Assembly (NCBI RefSeq): GCF_000717245.1
Contig: NZ_JNYQ01000003.1
Span: forward strand, 310,001 to 374,000
From: Kitasatospora papulosa
Lineage (GTDB): Bacteria; Actinomycetota; Actinomycetes; Streptomycetales; Streptomycetaceae
Length of the DNA: 64,000 nucleotides
Reading direction: 5' to 3'
Below the pieces are notes generated by a model. That model was not told the DNA's origin and did not search any database. It was given only the letters and a program-made list of their open reading frames with translations. Numbering within the stretch: position 1 is the first letter of the stretch; the number at the start of each line of letters is the position of its first letter. The translations under genes and the position numbers were made by a program. Below are positions 15,663-24,708 of this stretch, piece after piece.

Positions 15663-17507
15663 TCACCGGGCCTCCGCCGCACCGGTGTTCCAGGGGCCCT
15701 CGGGGTCGTCGTAGGCATCGGCGTAGCCCGGGCCGGCGATCGGCCAGTCGGCCAGCAGGGCCTCGGGCAGGGCGAAGGAGTCGGCGAGTTGCGGGGCGTG
15801 CGCGGCGACGGCGGCGATCAGGTCCTCGGCGTCCTCCGCCAGGGCCTCCACCTGATCACCGCTCAGGCGGCCGGCGGCCAGCAGGTCACCGCTGTTGCGG
15901 GCCAGCCACTCGACGGCGAACAGGCGCTCCAGCTCTCCCAGCCGGTCCTTCGCGGCTCCTTCGGGGAGGGCGACACGGGCCTCGGCGTAGGCCGCGGCGG
16001 CCTGCCGGTACGCATAGGCCTCGACCCCGCGCAGCGCGGGGCCGGAGGCCGCGTTCCAGCGTCCGAGGGCGTCGGCGTCGGTCGCCGACAGCACGCGCTC
16101 CCTGGCCCGGGCGAACCAGATCTCCTGGACCGAGGCAAGGAGCGTGCCGAGGAAGCGCGGATCGGCGAGGTCCCGGGTGTGCGGGGCCGGGGTGCCCGCA
16201 CCGCCCGGATCGGCGGCGAAGAGCATGTCGGCGGCCGCCTTGGTGTACAGGGCGATGTTGTCGCCCTCCGCGGTGATGGCCCCCTCCACCCCCGTGACGA
16301 GTTCGGTCATGCCGTTGTTCTCCAGCAGCGCCTGGGCTCCGCAGCGTTCACGGCTCTCGACGATGACGTCGCGGGCCCGCCAGGTGATCCACGCCTTGGC
16401 GACATCGACGAGCGTCCCCGCCTCGGCCCGGCCCTCGCCGTCCGCGCAGGCCTCCCAACGCTCCTGCGCCCTGCGGTAGAGCAGGGTCATGGCGAAGACG
16501 GTGGCCATGGCCGAGGCGAGCGGCCCGTGGTGGGTCCGGTGGGCGTTGACGGGCACGGGGGGCGCGCCGCGGCTGCCGGAGATCAGCCGGTGGCCGCCGT
16601 AGCGCACGGCCACCGCGAGGGTCGCGCGGGCCGAGCCGGCCGCACAGGCGCTCATCGCGATCCGGCCGGGGGTGACCCGCCCGATCGAGGTCAGGAACCG
16701 CCGGCGCCGGTCCCCCGGCTCCGTCCTGAACATTCCCTCGGCATCTCCCTCATCACCGGACCCCAGCAGAGCGTCTCGGGCCACGAACAGGTGGTCGAAC
16801 GAGGTCAGGCAGTGGTCCACGGGACTGCCCATGCGCGCGGGCAGCAGGCGCACCCGGACGCCGGGGAGCGCCTCCGCGTCGTCGGTGAGCGGCACCAGGA
16901 AGAGGCGCACCCCGTGGTCCGCGCCGTCGGCCACCAGCCGCGCCGCGACCAGTCCGCTCTTGGCCCCGCCCGCCGGGCTGGTGTTGGGCATGAACTTCTG
17001 CGCACCCGCGTTCGGTGTGTGCAGGACAAAGCCGTCCCGTTCACGGTCGTACGTCGCGGTGGTCTCCATGGCCGCCGCGTTGTTGCCGTGCGCCACCTCC
17101 GTGCAGAGGAAGGTGCCGATGCGCCGCATCGTCAGGTAGTCCGACAGATCGCGGCTGCCGACGCTGTCGTGGTCGAGGAGGCTGCCGAGGAAGAGGTTGT
17201 AGTGGATGCCCGCCACCGTGGTCAGCGCGGGGTCCACCGGGCCGAGCCAGGCGTGCAGGGCGGCCAGCGCCCGCGGGTCGGCGGCGAGCCGTGCTCCGCT
17301 GTCGAGGGCCCGGTTGAGGACCCGCAGCCGTTCGTAGGCGAGTGCCAGTCGCTCCTCGGGCGTTCCGCCGGCGGGGCGGCGGAACGGTTCTGTGCTGATC
17401 AGCCGCTGCCAGAAGCCGTGTTCGCGGCGGAACTCCGGACCGAGGAGGACGCCGGTCAGCAGGTCGGTCGTGGACGGTGGGGCGATGTCGGTAAGGGTCA
17501 CGGTCAT
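15663..17507 (-). CDS. acyl-CoA oxidase/dehydrogenase family flavoenzyme
   Basis: 614 residues, the length of acyl-CoA oxidases rather than the 380-400 of dehydrogenases. It has an N-terminal helical region, a middle beta domain (CTEVAHGNNAAAMETTATYDRERDGFVLHTP), then the FAD/CoA C-terminal helices including GAQALLENNGMTELVTGVEGAITAEGDN and an extra C-terminal oxidase domain. It likely introduces the 2,3-double bond in long acyl-CoAs with FAD. The ATG follows the sugar-kinase gene by 46 nt on the same strand, but there is no obvious functional link. Chain length and electron acceptor are not visible. Confidence 0.82.
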   Translation of the reverse strand: MTVTLTDIAPPSTTDLLTGVLLGPEFRREHGFWQRLISTEPFRRPAGGTPEERLALAYERLRVLNRALDSGARLAADPRALAALHAWLGPVDPALTTVAGIHYNLFLGSLLDHDSVGSRDLSDYLTMRRIGTFLCTEVAHGNNAAAMETTATYDRERDGFVLHTPNAGAQKFMPNTSPAGGAKSGLVAARLVADGADHGVRLFLVPLTDDAEALPGVRVRLLPARMGSPVDHCLTSFDHLFVARDALLGSGDEGDAEGMFRTEPGDRRRRFLTSIGRVTPGRIAMSACAAGSARATLAVAVRYGGHRLISGSRGAPPVPVNAHRTHHGPLASAMATVFAMTLLYRRAQERWEACADGEGRAEAGTLVDVAKAWITWRARDVIVESRERCGAQALLENNGMTELVTGVEGAITAEGDNIALYTKAAADMLFAADPGGAGTPAPHTRDLADPRFLGTLLASVQEIWFARARERVLSATDADALGRWNAASGPALRGVEAYAYRQAAAAYAEARVALPEGAAKDRLGELERLFAVEWLARNSGDLLAAGRLSGDQVEALAEDAEDLIAAVAAHAPQLADSFALPEALLADWPIAGPGYADAYDDPEGPWNTGAAEAR

Positions 17508-17553
17508 ACCGAAATGAACGACCGGGGTACGGGCGAGGACACCCTGGACGCCC

Positions 17554-18504
17554 CTACCGCTCGGGGACGGACCCGCCCGCCAGCGCGGCGTCGAGCTCCT
17601 CGCGGTCGGGAGGCAGGGCCCCGGCCCGCGCGACGGTCACGGCGGCCGAGGCGCCGGCGTGGCGCAGCACGTCGCCGAGGACGGTGGTGTCCAGGGAGCG
17701 CAGCCCCGCGCGCCCCTCCGCTCCGAGCAGGCCGTACGAGGCCAGCGCGTGCAGGGCGCCGGACATGAAGGCGTCGCCAGCCCCCACCGTGTCCGCGATC
17801 CGGACGGGCGGCGCGCCGATGCTCACCGCCGAACCCGGCAGGAAAGCGGTCGCGCCCGCGGCGCCCTCGGTCAGCAGGACGACCGCCGGCCCGCGGCGCA
17901 GCCACCGTTCGGCCGCGTCCCGCGGTGCCTCCCCCGGGTAGAGCCATCGCAGGTCCTCGTCGCTCGCCTTGACGACGTCGCTCAGCGCGACGCAGCGTTC
18001 CGCCTGCCGCACCGCGCGGGCGTGGTCACCCATCAGCGCGGGCCGCACGTTGGGGTCGTAGCTGACGGTCGCCTGCTCCCGGAGCGACCGGACGAGGTCC
18101 AGCACCGTGCCGGCGCCGGGGTCCAGGGCGGTGGCGACGGAGCCGGTGTGGACGTGGCGGGGCGGCTCCACGCCCCGCTCCACCGGGCCGAGCGTCCAGG
18201 TGATCTCGAAGCCGTACGTGGCCCGGCCCGCGTCGTCGAGTTCGACCGTGGCGGTGGGGGTGGGCGCTACGGCCCCGTCCGTCAGCACCCGCACGCCGGC
18301 GGACGCCAGGTGGTCCTCGATCAGCCGCCCGTCGGGGTCCGGGCCCAGCTGGGTGAGCAGAGTGGTCCGCCGGCCCAGCCTGGCCAGCCCGTACGCGACG
18401 TTCGCGGGGCTGCCGCCGGGATGCGTCCGGTCCGCGGCCCCCGGCCGCCGGACGATGTCGGCGACGCATTCGCCGATGACCAGCAGGGCGGGGCTGTCGG
18501 GCAT
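17554..18504 (-). CDS. PfkB family carbohydrate kinase (fructokinase-like)
   Basis: 316 residues. PfkB signature 1 region is HPGGSPANVAYGLARLG and signature 2 is DTVGAGDAFMSGAL, with the catalytic Asp inside VGAGD. The start GECVADI resembles fructokinases (usual GExLxD). It likely phosphorylates fructose or another free sugar with ATP in the cytoplasm. ATG 18504 is preceded by AGGAG at 9 nt. No sugar operon surrounds it. Confidence 0.85.
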   Translation of the reverse strand: MPDSPALLVIGECVADIVRRPGAADRTHPGGSPANVAYGLARLGRRTTLLTQLGPDPDGRLIEDHLASAGVRVLTDGAVAPTPTATVELDDAGRATYGFEITWTLGPVERGVEPPRHVHTGSVATALDPGAGTVLDLVRSLREQATVSYDPNVRPALMGDHARAVRQAERCVALSDVVKASDEDLRWLYPGEAPRDAAERWLRRGPAVVLLTEGAAGATAFLPGSAVSIGAPPVRIADTVGAGDAFMSGALHALASYGLLGAEGRAGLRSLDTTVLGDVLRHAGASAAVTVARAGALPPDREELDAALAGGSVPER

Positions 18505-18616
18505 GGGGCGGATCTCCTGGACGAGGCGGGCGGGCTGCCCGCGCGGACCGCGGCTGTCACGGGACACCGTGCCCGCTGATTGTGCCCCGGACGCGGGAGC
18601 CCCGGGGGCCCGGGGC

Positions 18617-18880
18617 TCAGGAAGCGCCCTTGCCCCCTTCGTCGCCGTACCGCCGCTCGAACTTCGCGACCTGGCCCTCGGTGTCGACGACCCGCGCCTT
18701 GCCGGTGAAGAAGGGGTGGCTCTCGGCGGAGATCTCCACGTCGACGACCGGGTAGCTGTTGCCGTCGTCCCAGTCGATCGTCTGCTCGCTCGACGCGGTG
18801 GACCGGGTCAGGAAGGCGTACCCGGCGGATCGGTCACGGAAGACCACGGGACGGTACGACGGGTGCTTGTCCTGCTGCAT
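18617..18880 (-). CDS. rpmE2: 50S ribosomal protein L31 type B (zinc-free form)
   Basis: 87 residues: MQQDKHPSYRPVVFRD at the start and a central DVEISAESHPFFTGK. It has no cysteine at all, so it is the zinc-independent C-minus paralogue of L31 that replaces the zinc-binding form when zinc is scarce. In Streptomyces such genes are often under Zur; I could not find a convincing Zur box in the 119 nt upstream. It is downstream of the binding-protein-like gene on the same strand. Confidence 0.93.
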   Translation of the reverse strand: MQQDKHPSYRPVVFRDRSAGYAFLTRSTASSEQTIDWDDGNSYPVVDVEISAESHPFFTGKARVVDTEGQVAKFERRYGDEGGKGAS

Positions 18881-18999
18881 CTGTGCTCCTGGAAGTACGG
18901 GGGATCTCGCGTCCCGGCTCCGGGCCAGCCTCGCCAAGGGCGGCGGCCCGCGCGATCCGGGGGCGTCCGTACGGAGCAGGGCGCCGCCGTGTACGGCTC

Positions 19000-19866
19000 T
19001 CAGCCTCCCGCCCCCTCCACGGCGTCCGCCACGAGGGCGAGGAAGCGCGCGTGGGCCTGCGGACTGCACAGGGGTTCCGGATTCCACGGCACGGTCCGCG
19101 CGTGCCGCCGGGCCGGCTCCCAGGCCGGGGCGGCGACCTCGTCGAGGGGGATCGCGTGGGACCGGACGTCCGTCAGGACGACGTCGGGCTCCAGGGCCGC
19201 CGCGGTCCGCCAGTCGACCGTGGCCCAGTTGACGCCCGCTCCGGCGGGCGGGGAGACCATCGTGATGCCGAGCTCGGCCAGGACCCGCAGCTCGGGCCAC
19301 ATCGGGGGACGGGCGGCGTACGCCTCCGCCTGGCCGGCGGGAGACAGGGCCAGCACCCTGGGTTCACCTGGCGCCGCGCGGAGCCGTTCGCGGGCGGCGT
19401 CCAAATCCTCCGCGGCGCCCGCGACCGGTGCGCCCCCGAGAGAACGGGCGAGCTCGGCGAACCGCTCGGCGACCCGGTCGAGGGTGCGCGCCTGGCCCAC
19501 GTCGATCACGACGACCGGGACGCTTTCCTCGAGGTGCTTGGCGGTGTCCGGGTCAAGTCCGTAGAGCTGGCCGTGGCCGTAGCTGACGGCGACGACCAGG
19601 TCGGGCCTGCCGCGTAACAGGGTGTCCACGTCCAGGTCGTCGCCCGCGCCCCGGTAGTCCACGGAGTCCAGCGGGAGCGTGCCCGTCTTCGCGCGGTCGG
19701 GCTCCGCCCCGTCGTGGCCGGACCCGAAGATCCCCTCCGGGCGTATCCCGTAGTCCCACAGCGTCGCTCCCGCCTGGACGTACGCGAGCACCCTGGCCGG
19801 CCTGCGGCCGGCGACTGCCAGCCGGCCCCGGTCGTCCGCGAAGCTCCACGCGCTCTGCTCGGTCAT
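19000..19866 (-). CDS. BtuF/FhuD-fold substrate-binding-like protein without a signal peptide
   Basis: 288 residues resembling periplasmic-binding proteins of the siderophore/cobalamin class (LAYVQAGATLWDYGIRPEGIFG ... PDLVVAVSYGHGQLYGLD ... VPVVVIDVGQARTLDRV). There is no hydrophobic signal segment and no lipobox: the chain starts MTEQSAWSFADDRGR. ATG 19866 is chosen because GGAGGG is 9 nt before it; the GTG 9 nt earlier would overlap that site. A cytosolic or non-classically located ligand binder is implied. It starts 5 nt after the GNAT gene, so they are co-transcribed. Confidence 0.75.
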   Translation of the reverse strand: MTEQSAWSFADDRGRLAVAGRRPARVLAYVQAGATLWDYGIRPEGIFGSGHDGAEPDRAKTGTLPLDSVDYRGAGDDLDVDTLLRGRPDLVVAVSYGHGQLYGLDPDTAKHLEESVPVVVIDVGQARTLDRVAERFAELARSLGGAPVAGAAEDLDAARERLRAAPGEPRVLALSPAGQAEAYAARPPMWPELRVLAELGITMVSPPAGAGVNWATVDWRTAAALEPDVVLTDVRSHAIPLDEVAAPAWEPARRHARTVPWNPEPLCSPQAHARFLALVADAVEGAGG

Positions 19867-19871
19867 GCCGC

Positions 19872-20564
19872 TCACCCCTCCGAACCGGCGGCCTGGGCGC
19901 TCTCCCCGGCTCGCCGTCCACTACCTGCCCAGCCCACCGGTTCCACACCCCTGGTCGAGCGCCCCAGAAAGGTGAGCGGCCCGGGGTCGGACACGTCGAT
20001 CACGTGGAATCCGAGCCGGTCGTAGAAGGCCCGGGCGGGGGTGTTCGCCGTCAGCATCGACAGGTGGACGGCCTGGACGCCCTGGCGGTGCAGTGCGTCC
20101 AGGAAGGCTCCCATCAGCCGTCTGCCGTGCCCCTTGCGCTGCCACGGCGGCAGCAGGTCGATGTGCAGGTGCGCGGGGTGGCCCTCCAGCTCCGCGAGGA
20201 TCATGCGCTCCGGGCGGTGGAGAAGGGCCGTCATCGCCTCGGTGGGGGTCTCCGGCTCCCCCTCGGGCTCGGGAAAGCGGTCCGTCACGCGGGGCAGCCA
20301 GATCGCACGGAAGTCGTCCACGAACCGCTTCGTGTCCGCGGTCCCCAGGACGTAGCCGACCGCGCGTCCGGAACCGTCGTCCAGGACGAAGGTCAGCTCC
20401 GGCGCGAGGTGGGCGTAGGGCTCGGCGAACAGCGCGGGCATCAGCCCGGGATCGGGGTACAGATGCGTGCTGTCGCCGCCGTTGTCGGCCGTGCGGACGC
20501 AGATCTCCGCGAGGGCCTCCCGGTCGGTGGGGCGGTAGGGACGTACGTACGCGGTCCGTTCCAT
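19872..20564 (-). CDS. GNAT acetyltransferase, OGA C-terminal-domain-like
   Basis: 230 residues. It has a GNAT acetyl-CoA loop in QRKGHGRRLMGAFLDAL and a terminal ARAFYDRLGFHVI strand. The extended N-terminal half (HLYPDPGLMPALFAEPYAHLAPELTFVLDD, then AIWLPRV) resembles the acetyltransferase-like domain attached to eukaryotic O-GlcNAcase and its free bacterial versions. The substrate is unknown. ATG 20564 has GAGG 8 nt before it. A perfect LacI-type palindrome lies 19 nt upstream of the start, suggesting carbohydrate control. Confidence 0.82.
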   Translation of the reverse strand: MERTAYVRPYRPTDREALAEICVRTADNGGDSTHLYPDPGLMPALFAEPYAHLAPELTFVLDDGSGRAVGYVLGTADTKRFVDDFRAIWLPRVTDRFPEPEGEPETPTEAMTALLHRPERMILAELEGHPAHLHIDLLPPWQRKGHGRRLMGAFLDALHRQGVQAVHLSMLTANTPARAFYDRLGFHVIDVSDPGPLTFLGRSTRGVEPVGWAGSGRRAGESAQAAGSEG

Positions 20565-20582
20565 CGGCCCATCCTCGCCCTT

Positions 20583-20596
20583 TGGGAGCGCTCCCA
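20583..20596. promoter_or_regulatory. perfect CebR-type LacI operator
   Basis: TGGGAGCGCTCCCA, an exact 14-bp palindrome identical to the CebR consensus known from Streptomyces cello-oligosaccharide genes. It lies 19-32 nt before the GNAT start and just after the YihY stop. I saw no second copy in the window. Confidence 0.75.
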
Positions 20597-20613
20597 CAAG
20601 GCTCTGGGGCCGC

Positions 20614-21522
20614 TCAGGGCACCGCCTGCCGGGAGTCCTCGTCCGAGCGGGCCAGTTCGACGTTGAACTGGGCGCCGGTCAGGAGCGCGAGATTGGTGAA
20701 CCAGATCCAGATGAGGAAGACGACCAGGCCGGCGAGCGAGCCGTACAGACGGCTGTAGCTCCCGATGTGGGTCGCGTACAGCGCGAAGCCCGCCGAGGCC
20801 ACCAGCCAGAGCGACGCGGCGAGGACCCCGCCCGGCAACCCCTGCCGCAGCCCGCGCGCGGACCGCGGACCGGTGCTGAAGAGACCCACGATGAGACAGG
20901 CGACCAGACAGAGCAGCACGGGCCACTTGAGACCGGCCCACAGCGTCTCCCCGGCCTGCGCGACCCCCAGCCGTCGGCCGAGCCAGCGCGCCAGCGGACC
21001 GGTGAGCACGAGGGCGAAGGCGCTCGCCATCAGCAGCACGAGCAGTCCGACGGCCGAGGCCACGATGATGTGGGCCTGGCGCAGCGGGGGCCGGGTGTCC
21101 TTCACGCGGTGCATGGCGTGCATCGCCCTGCGGAAGACCGCGAGGTAGCTCGACGCGGACCACACCGCGCTCACGCTGCCCGTGACCACGAGGAGCCAGA
21201 CGGCGCTGCGCTCGTGGGTGGCCGCTTCCAGGGGCCGGCGCAGGGCCGCGCCGGACTCGGCCGGCGCGAAGGCCGTGATGTCGGCGATCAGAGCGTTGGT
21301 GGCGCCCGGGTTGGCCAGCCCGATGACGGAGACGGTGACGAGGAGCGCCGGGAGCAGCGCGAGGATGGCGTAGTACGTCAGGGCCGCCGCCCAGTCGGAG
21401 ACGTCGTCGTTCCAGAGGGATACGGGGGTGCGGCGCAGAGCGGTGCGCCAGCGCCTGCGCGGCGCGCCCCCGGCCGGGGGCGCGGTCGGTTCCGCGACGG
21501 GTTCGTCGGTCCTGCTGGGCAC
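20614..21522 (-). CDS. YihY/BrkB family membrane protein
   Basis: 302 residues with about six membrane helices and the family blocks WAAALTYYAILALLPALLVTVSVIGL and LYGSLAGLVVFLIWIWFTNLALLTGAQFNVEL. The family was once annotated as ribonuclease BN; the present view is an inner-membrane protein of unknown, possibly transport, role. GTG 21522 follows GGAG at 7 nt. It is not clearly in an operon with its neighbours. Confidence 0.87.
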   Translation of the reverse strand: MPSRTDEPVAEPTAPPAGGAPRRRWRTALRRTPVSLWNDDVSDWAAALTYYAILALLPALLVTVSVIGLANPGATNALIADITAFAPAESGAALRRPLEAATHERSAVWLLVVTGSVSAVWSASSYLAVFRRAMHAMHRVKDTRPPLRQAHIIVASAVGLLVLLMASAFALVLTGPLARWLGRRLGVAQAGETLWAGLKWPVLLCLVACLIVGLFSTGPRSARGLRQGLPGGVLAASLWLVASAGFALYATHIGSYSRLYGSLAGLVVFLIWIWFTNLALLTGAQFNVELARSDEDSRQAVP

Positions 21523-21643
21523 GCGGATTCTCCGGGGGACGTAGGAAAGGGTGACGCGCAGGACGCCGTCACCGGTGTGCCCGGCGTCCCCGTTGTCTCC
21601 CTTTCTCTCATGCCTCGATCCCGCGGGTGTACTCCAGGTCGCC

Positions 21644-21961
21644 TCAGTCGTTCACGGCGGTGAGCAGCACCACCGCGTCCTCCAGGGCGAGGACGCCGTG
21701 ACGCTCCTGGGGAATGGGGTGCAGTCCGCCCGCCGTGAGGTCCACGTCCCCGGAGCCGGCGGTGAGCCGGACCGAGCCGCGCAGTACCTGGAGCGACGCG
21801 GCGGGCGGTGCGTTGTGCTCGTCGAGGGCGGATCCCCCGGTGAGCGCGATCACCGTCTGCCGCAGTGGTTCCTGGCGCAGCAGCAGATGCGCGCTGCGCC
21901 CGTGCGCGTTGGCCCGGGCCGCGGCCAGGTGCTCGTCGGCGAGAGCGTTGAGGTCATCCAT
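21644..21961 (-). CDS. small cupin protein
   Basis: 105 residues forming one conserved cupin barrel: LRQTVIALTGGSALDEHNAPPAASLQVLRGSVRLTAG in the first half and PIPQERHGVLALEDAVVLLTAVND in the second. Metal-site residues are partly kept (His in DEH and RHG). Such proteins commonly bind a metal and a small ligand or serve as sensors; nothing more specific is visible. It lies 32 nt after the alpha-glucosidase stop on the same strand. Confidence 0.8.
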   Translation of the reverse strand: MDDLNALADEHLAAARANAHGRSAHLLLRQEPLRQTVIALTGGSALDEHNAPPAASLQVLRGSVRLTAGSGDVDLTAGGLHPIPQERHGVLALEDAVVLLTAVND

Positions 21962-21993
21962 ACGACCACTGTGCCGCAGCCCGGGTCCCTCCG

Positions 21994-23631
21994 CTATCGC
22001 TTCCGGCGCAGCCAGGCCGCGGTGTCGTCCGGCAGCAGGCCGGAGCCGTCGAGGGGGACGCTGGTCAGCAGGATCTCGTCGTGCTCGGGCAGCGGGGACG
22101 GGCTCCCCGAGAGGTTGACGACGCAGATCAGGCCGTGGGTGCGCGTGAACGCGAGGACGCCGGGGGCCGACGGAAGCCAGTTCAGCCGGCCGTCGGAGGT
22201 TTCGCCGGGGGTGGCGGCGAAGCCCGGCTCCGCGCGGCGCAGCCGCAGCGCCTCACGGTAGAGGGTGAGCATGGAGCCGGGGTCGGTGCCCTGCTCGTCG
22301 GCCGCGTACGAGGCCCAGGCCGCCGGCTGCGGGAGCCAGGGTTCGACGGTGGATCCGAAACCGGCGTACGGCTCACCGGCGGACCAGGGCAGCGGGACCC
22401 GGCAGCCGTCCCTGCCCGGGTCGACGCCTCCGGAGCGCAGGTACATCGGGTCCTCGATGCGGTCGCGGGGGATGTCGGCCTCCGGCAGCCCCAGTTCCTC
22501 GCCCTGGTAGAGGTAGACGGCGCCGGGCAGCGCCAGCGAGAGCAGTGCGGCCGCCCGTGCCCTGCGGGTGCCGAGTTCCAGGTCGGTGGGTGTACCGAAG
22601 ACCTTGGCGGCGAAGTCGAAGCCGGTCTCCTCGCGTCCGTAGCGGGTGACGGTGCGGGTGACGTCGTGGTTGCACAGGACCCAGGTGGCGGGGGCTCCCA
22701 CGGGGGCGTGCTCGGCGAGGGTGTCGTCGATGGCGGAGCGCAGCAGCCCGGGGTCCCAGGGGCAGGCCAGGAAGTTGAAGTTGAAGGCGGTGTGGAGTTC
22801 GCCGGGCCGCAGGTAGCGGGCGAAGCGCTCGGAGTCGGGGAGCCAGACCTCGCCGACGAAGATGCCGTCGTACCGGTCGGCGATGGCGCGCCACGAGCGG
22901 TAGATGTCGTGGAGTTCGTCGCGGTCGACATAGGGATGGGGATCGGTTCCCTTGACGAAGTCGGGCAGGGCGGGGTCCTTGGCGAGCAGGGCCGCCGAGT
23001 CGATCCGCACGCCCGCGACGCCCCGTTCGAACCAGAAGCGCAGGACGTCCTCGTGTTCCTGGCGGACGGCCGGGTGCGCCCAGTTGAGGTCGGGCTGGCC
23101 CTGGGCGAACAGGTGGAGGTACCACTGGCCGTCGTCGATCCTGGTCCACGGGGTGCCGCCGAACTCCGACACCCAGTCGTTGGGCGGGATCTCCCCGTTC
23201 TCACCGCGTCCCTCGCGGAAGTGGAAGAGCTCGCGCTCGGGGCTGCCGGGGGCGGCGGCAAGCGCCGCCCGGAACCAGCCGTGCCGGTCGGAGACGTGGT
23301 TGGGGACGATGTCGATGATCGTGCGGATGCCGAGCTCACGGGCTTCGGCGATGAGCTTCTCCGCCTCGGCGAGATGGCCGAAGGCGGGATCGATGACCCG
23401 GTAGTCGGCGACGTCGTAGCCGCCGTCGGCCAGCGGGGAGAGGTACCAGGGGGTGAACCACAGCGCGTCGACGCCCAGTTCGACGAGATAGGGAAGTCTG
23501 GCCCGCACCCCCGCGAGATCGCCGGTGCCGTCCCCGTCGCCGTCGGCGAAGCTGCGTACGTAGACCTGGTAGATGGCGGCGTCGCGCCACCAGGGTGCGG
23601 TGGTGGCCTCGGTCGGACGGATGGCTGCCAC
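21994..23631 (-). CDS. GH13 alpha-glucosidase (intracellular)
   Basis: 545 residues with no signal peptide, starting with the (beta/alpha)8 motif WWRDAAIYQVYVRSFADGDGDGTGDL. The nucleophile Asp is in GVRIDSAALL (about 211), the acid/base Glu in FVGEVWLPD (about 261) and the transition-state Asp in LCNHDVTRT. It should hydrolyse imported alpha-gluco-oligosaccharides from the non-reducing end. GTG 23631 follows AAAGGA at 8 nt. It is the last gene of an operon with two sugar permeases and a binding protein upstream, giving an import-then-cleave pathway. Confidence 0.9.
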   Translation of the reverse strand: MAAIRPTEATTAPWWRDAAIYQVYVRSFADGDGDGTGDLAGVRARLPYLVELGVDALWFTPWYLSPLADGGYDVADYRVIDPAFGHLAEAEKLIAEARELGIRTIIDIVPNHVSDRHGWFRAALAAAPGSPERELFHFREGRGENGEIPPNDWVSEFGGTPWTRIDDGQWYLHLFAQGQPDLNWAHPAVRQEHEDVLRFWFERGVAGVRIDSAALLAKDPALPDFVKGTDPHPYVDRDELHDIYRSWRAIADRYDGIFVGEVWLPDSERFARYLRPGELHTAFNFNFLACPWDPGLLRSAIDDTLAEHAPVGAPATWVLCNHDVTRTVTRYGREETGFDFAAKVFGTPTDLELGTRRARAAALLSLALPGAVYLYQGEELGLPEADIPRDRIEDPMYLRSGGVDPGRDGCRVPLPWSAGEPYAGFGSTVEPWLPQPAAWASYAADEQGTDPGSMLTLYREALRLRRAEPGFAATPGETSDGRLNWLPSAPGVLAFTRTHGLICVVNLSGSPSPLPEHDEILLTSVPLDGSGLLPDDTAAWLRRKR

Positions 23632-23741
23632 GTGGCGTTCCTTTCGGGCAGGTGGTACTCCGCCCCCGGCCCGGACGCGGGGCGTGCGATGGGAGGGCCG
23701 GCGGCGGAGTGCTGGTGGGAGGCGGGTGGTGCGGGACGGTG

Positions 23742-24692
23742 TCAGCCCTTCAGGCCGCCCGCGGTGAGACCGCTCATGATGTTGCGCTGGAAGAGCAGGA
23801 AGATCAGCAGCGTCGGGACGGACGCGATGGTGAGCGCGGCGATGAGGACGTTCTGCGGGACCCCGTTGGACAGCGAGTAGATGCCGACGTTGAGGGTCTG
23901 CTTTCCCGGGTCCGGCAGGGTGAGCATGGGCCAGAGGAAGTCCTTCCAGACCCCGACGACCGCGAAGATGGAGACGACTCCGAGGATCGGCCGGGAGATC
24001 GGCAGGACGAGGGAGCGCAGGGTGCGCAGGGGTGAGGCGCCGTCGATGGCCGCGGCATCGAGGAGTTCGCCGGGGATGGAGTCGAAGAACCGCTTCAGAA
24101 GGAAGATGTTGAAGGCGTTGGTGACCGACGGCAGCCAGATCGCCCAGGGCGAGTTGAGCAGGTTGCGCTCGAAGATCGGTACGTCGAGGACCGTGAGGTA
24201 CTGCGGCACGACCAGAACGGTCGCCGGGATCATCAGGGTGGCGAGCATCATGCCGAGGATGGCCTTGCCGAGGACCGGCCGCAGCCTGGACAGCGAGTAG
24301 GCGGCGGCCACGTCCAGGACGAGCTGGAAGGCGAGTGCCCCGAACGCGTAGTAGAGGGTGTTGAGGAGCAGTCGGGCGAGGTCCATCACGGTCCACGCCT
24401 GGGAGTAGTTCTCCGTGTGGAGGGAGGAGGGGAAGGCGGTGGGCGGGCTCTGTACGACTTCCTGGGTGGTCTTCAGGCCGCCGGTGACCATCCAGTACAG
24501 CGGGCCCAGGAACACCAGGGTGAAGCCAGCGGCCACCAGGGCGAAGACGGCCCAGTAGACCAGCTTCCCCCGGGGCCTGCCGAGCTGGGCCGGTGAGATC
24601 AGGGTCCTCGGGCGGCCCTGGTCCGCGTCCCGGTGGCGGGACGTGCGTCCGCTGCCGGTTCCCCGCCGGGAGACAAGCGTGTTCGATGCCAT
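23742..24692 (-). CDS. alpha-glucoside ABC importer permease 2 (MalG type)
   Basis: 316 residues: a 40-residue basic cytoplasmic N-terminus, then about six membrane helices. The EAA coupling motif reads ELLDAAAIDGASPLRTLRSLVLPISRP. It carries the C-terminal MSGLTAGGLKG typical of MalG-like subunits. It pairs with the MalF-like permease 16 nt upstream. No ATPase gene is present; Streptomyces sugar importers of this class share the MsiK ATPase encoded elsewhere. Confidence 0.9.
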   Translation of the reverse strand: MASNTLVSRRGTGSGRTSRHRDADQGRPRTLISPAQLGRPRGKLVYWAVFALVAAGFTLVFLGPLYWMVTGGLKTTQEVVQSPPTAFPSSLHTENYSQAWTVMDLARLLLNTLYYAFGALAFQLVLDVAAAYSLSRLRPVLGKAILGMMLATLMIPATVLVVPQYLTVLDVPIFERNLLNSPWAIWLPSVTNAFNIFLLKRFFDSIPGELLDAAAIDGASPLRTLRSLVLPISRPILGVVSIFAVVGVWKDFLWPMLTLPDPGKQTLNVGIYSLSNGVPQNVLIAALTIASVPTLLIFLLFQRNIMSGLTAGGLKG

Positions 24693-24708
24693 CGTTCGTT
24701 CTCCCGTC

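Noticed and set aside
15408..17768. 786-residue plus-strand frame opposite the acyl-CoA oxidase
   Set aside because: Low-complexity antisense composition; the minus-strand frame has full acyl-CoA oxidase homology.
18881..18999. Zur box before rpmE2
   Set aside because: No AT-rich TGAAAATNATTTTCA-like palindrome in the upstream 119 nt.
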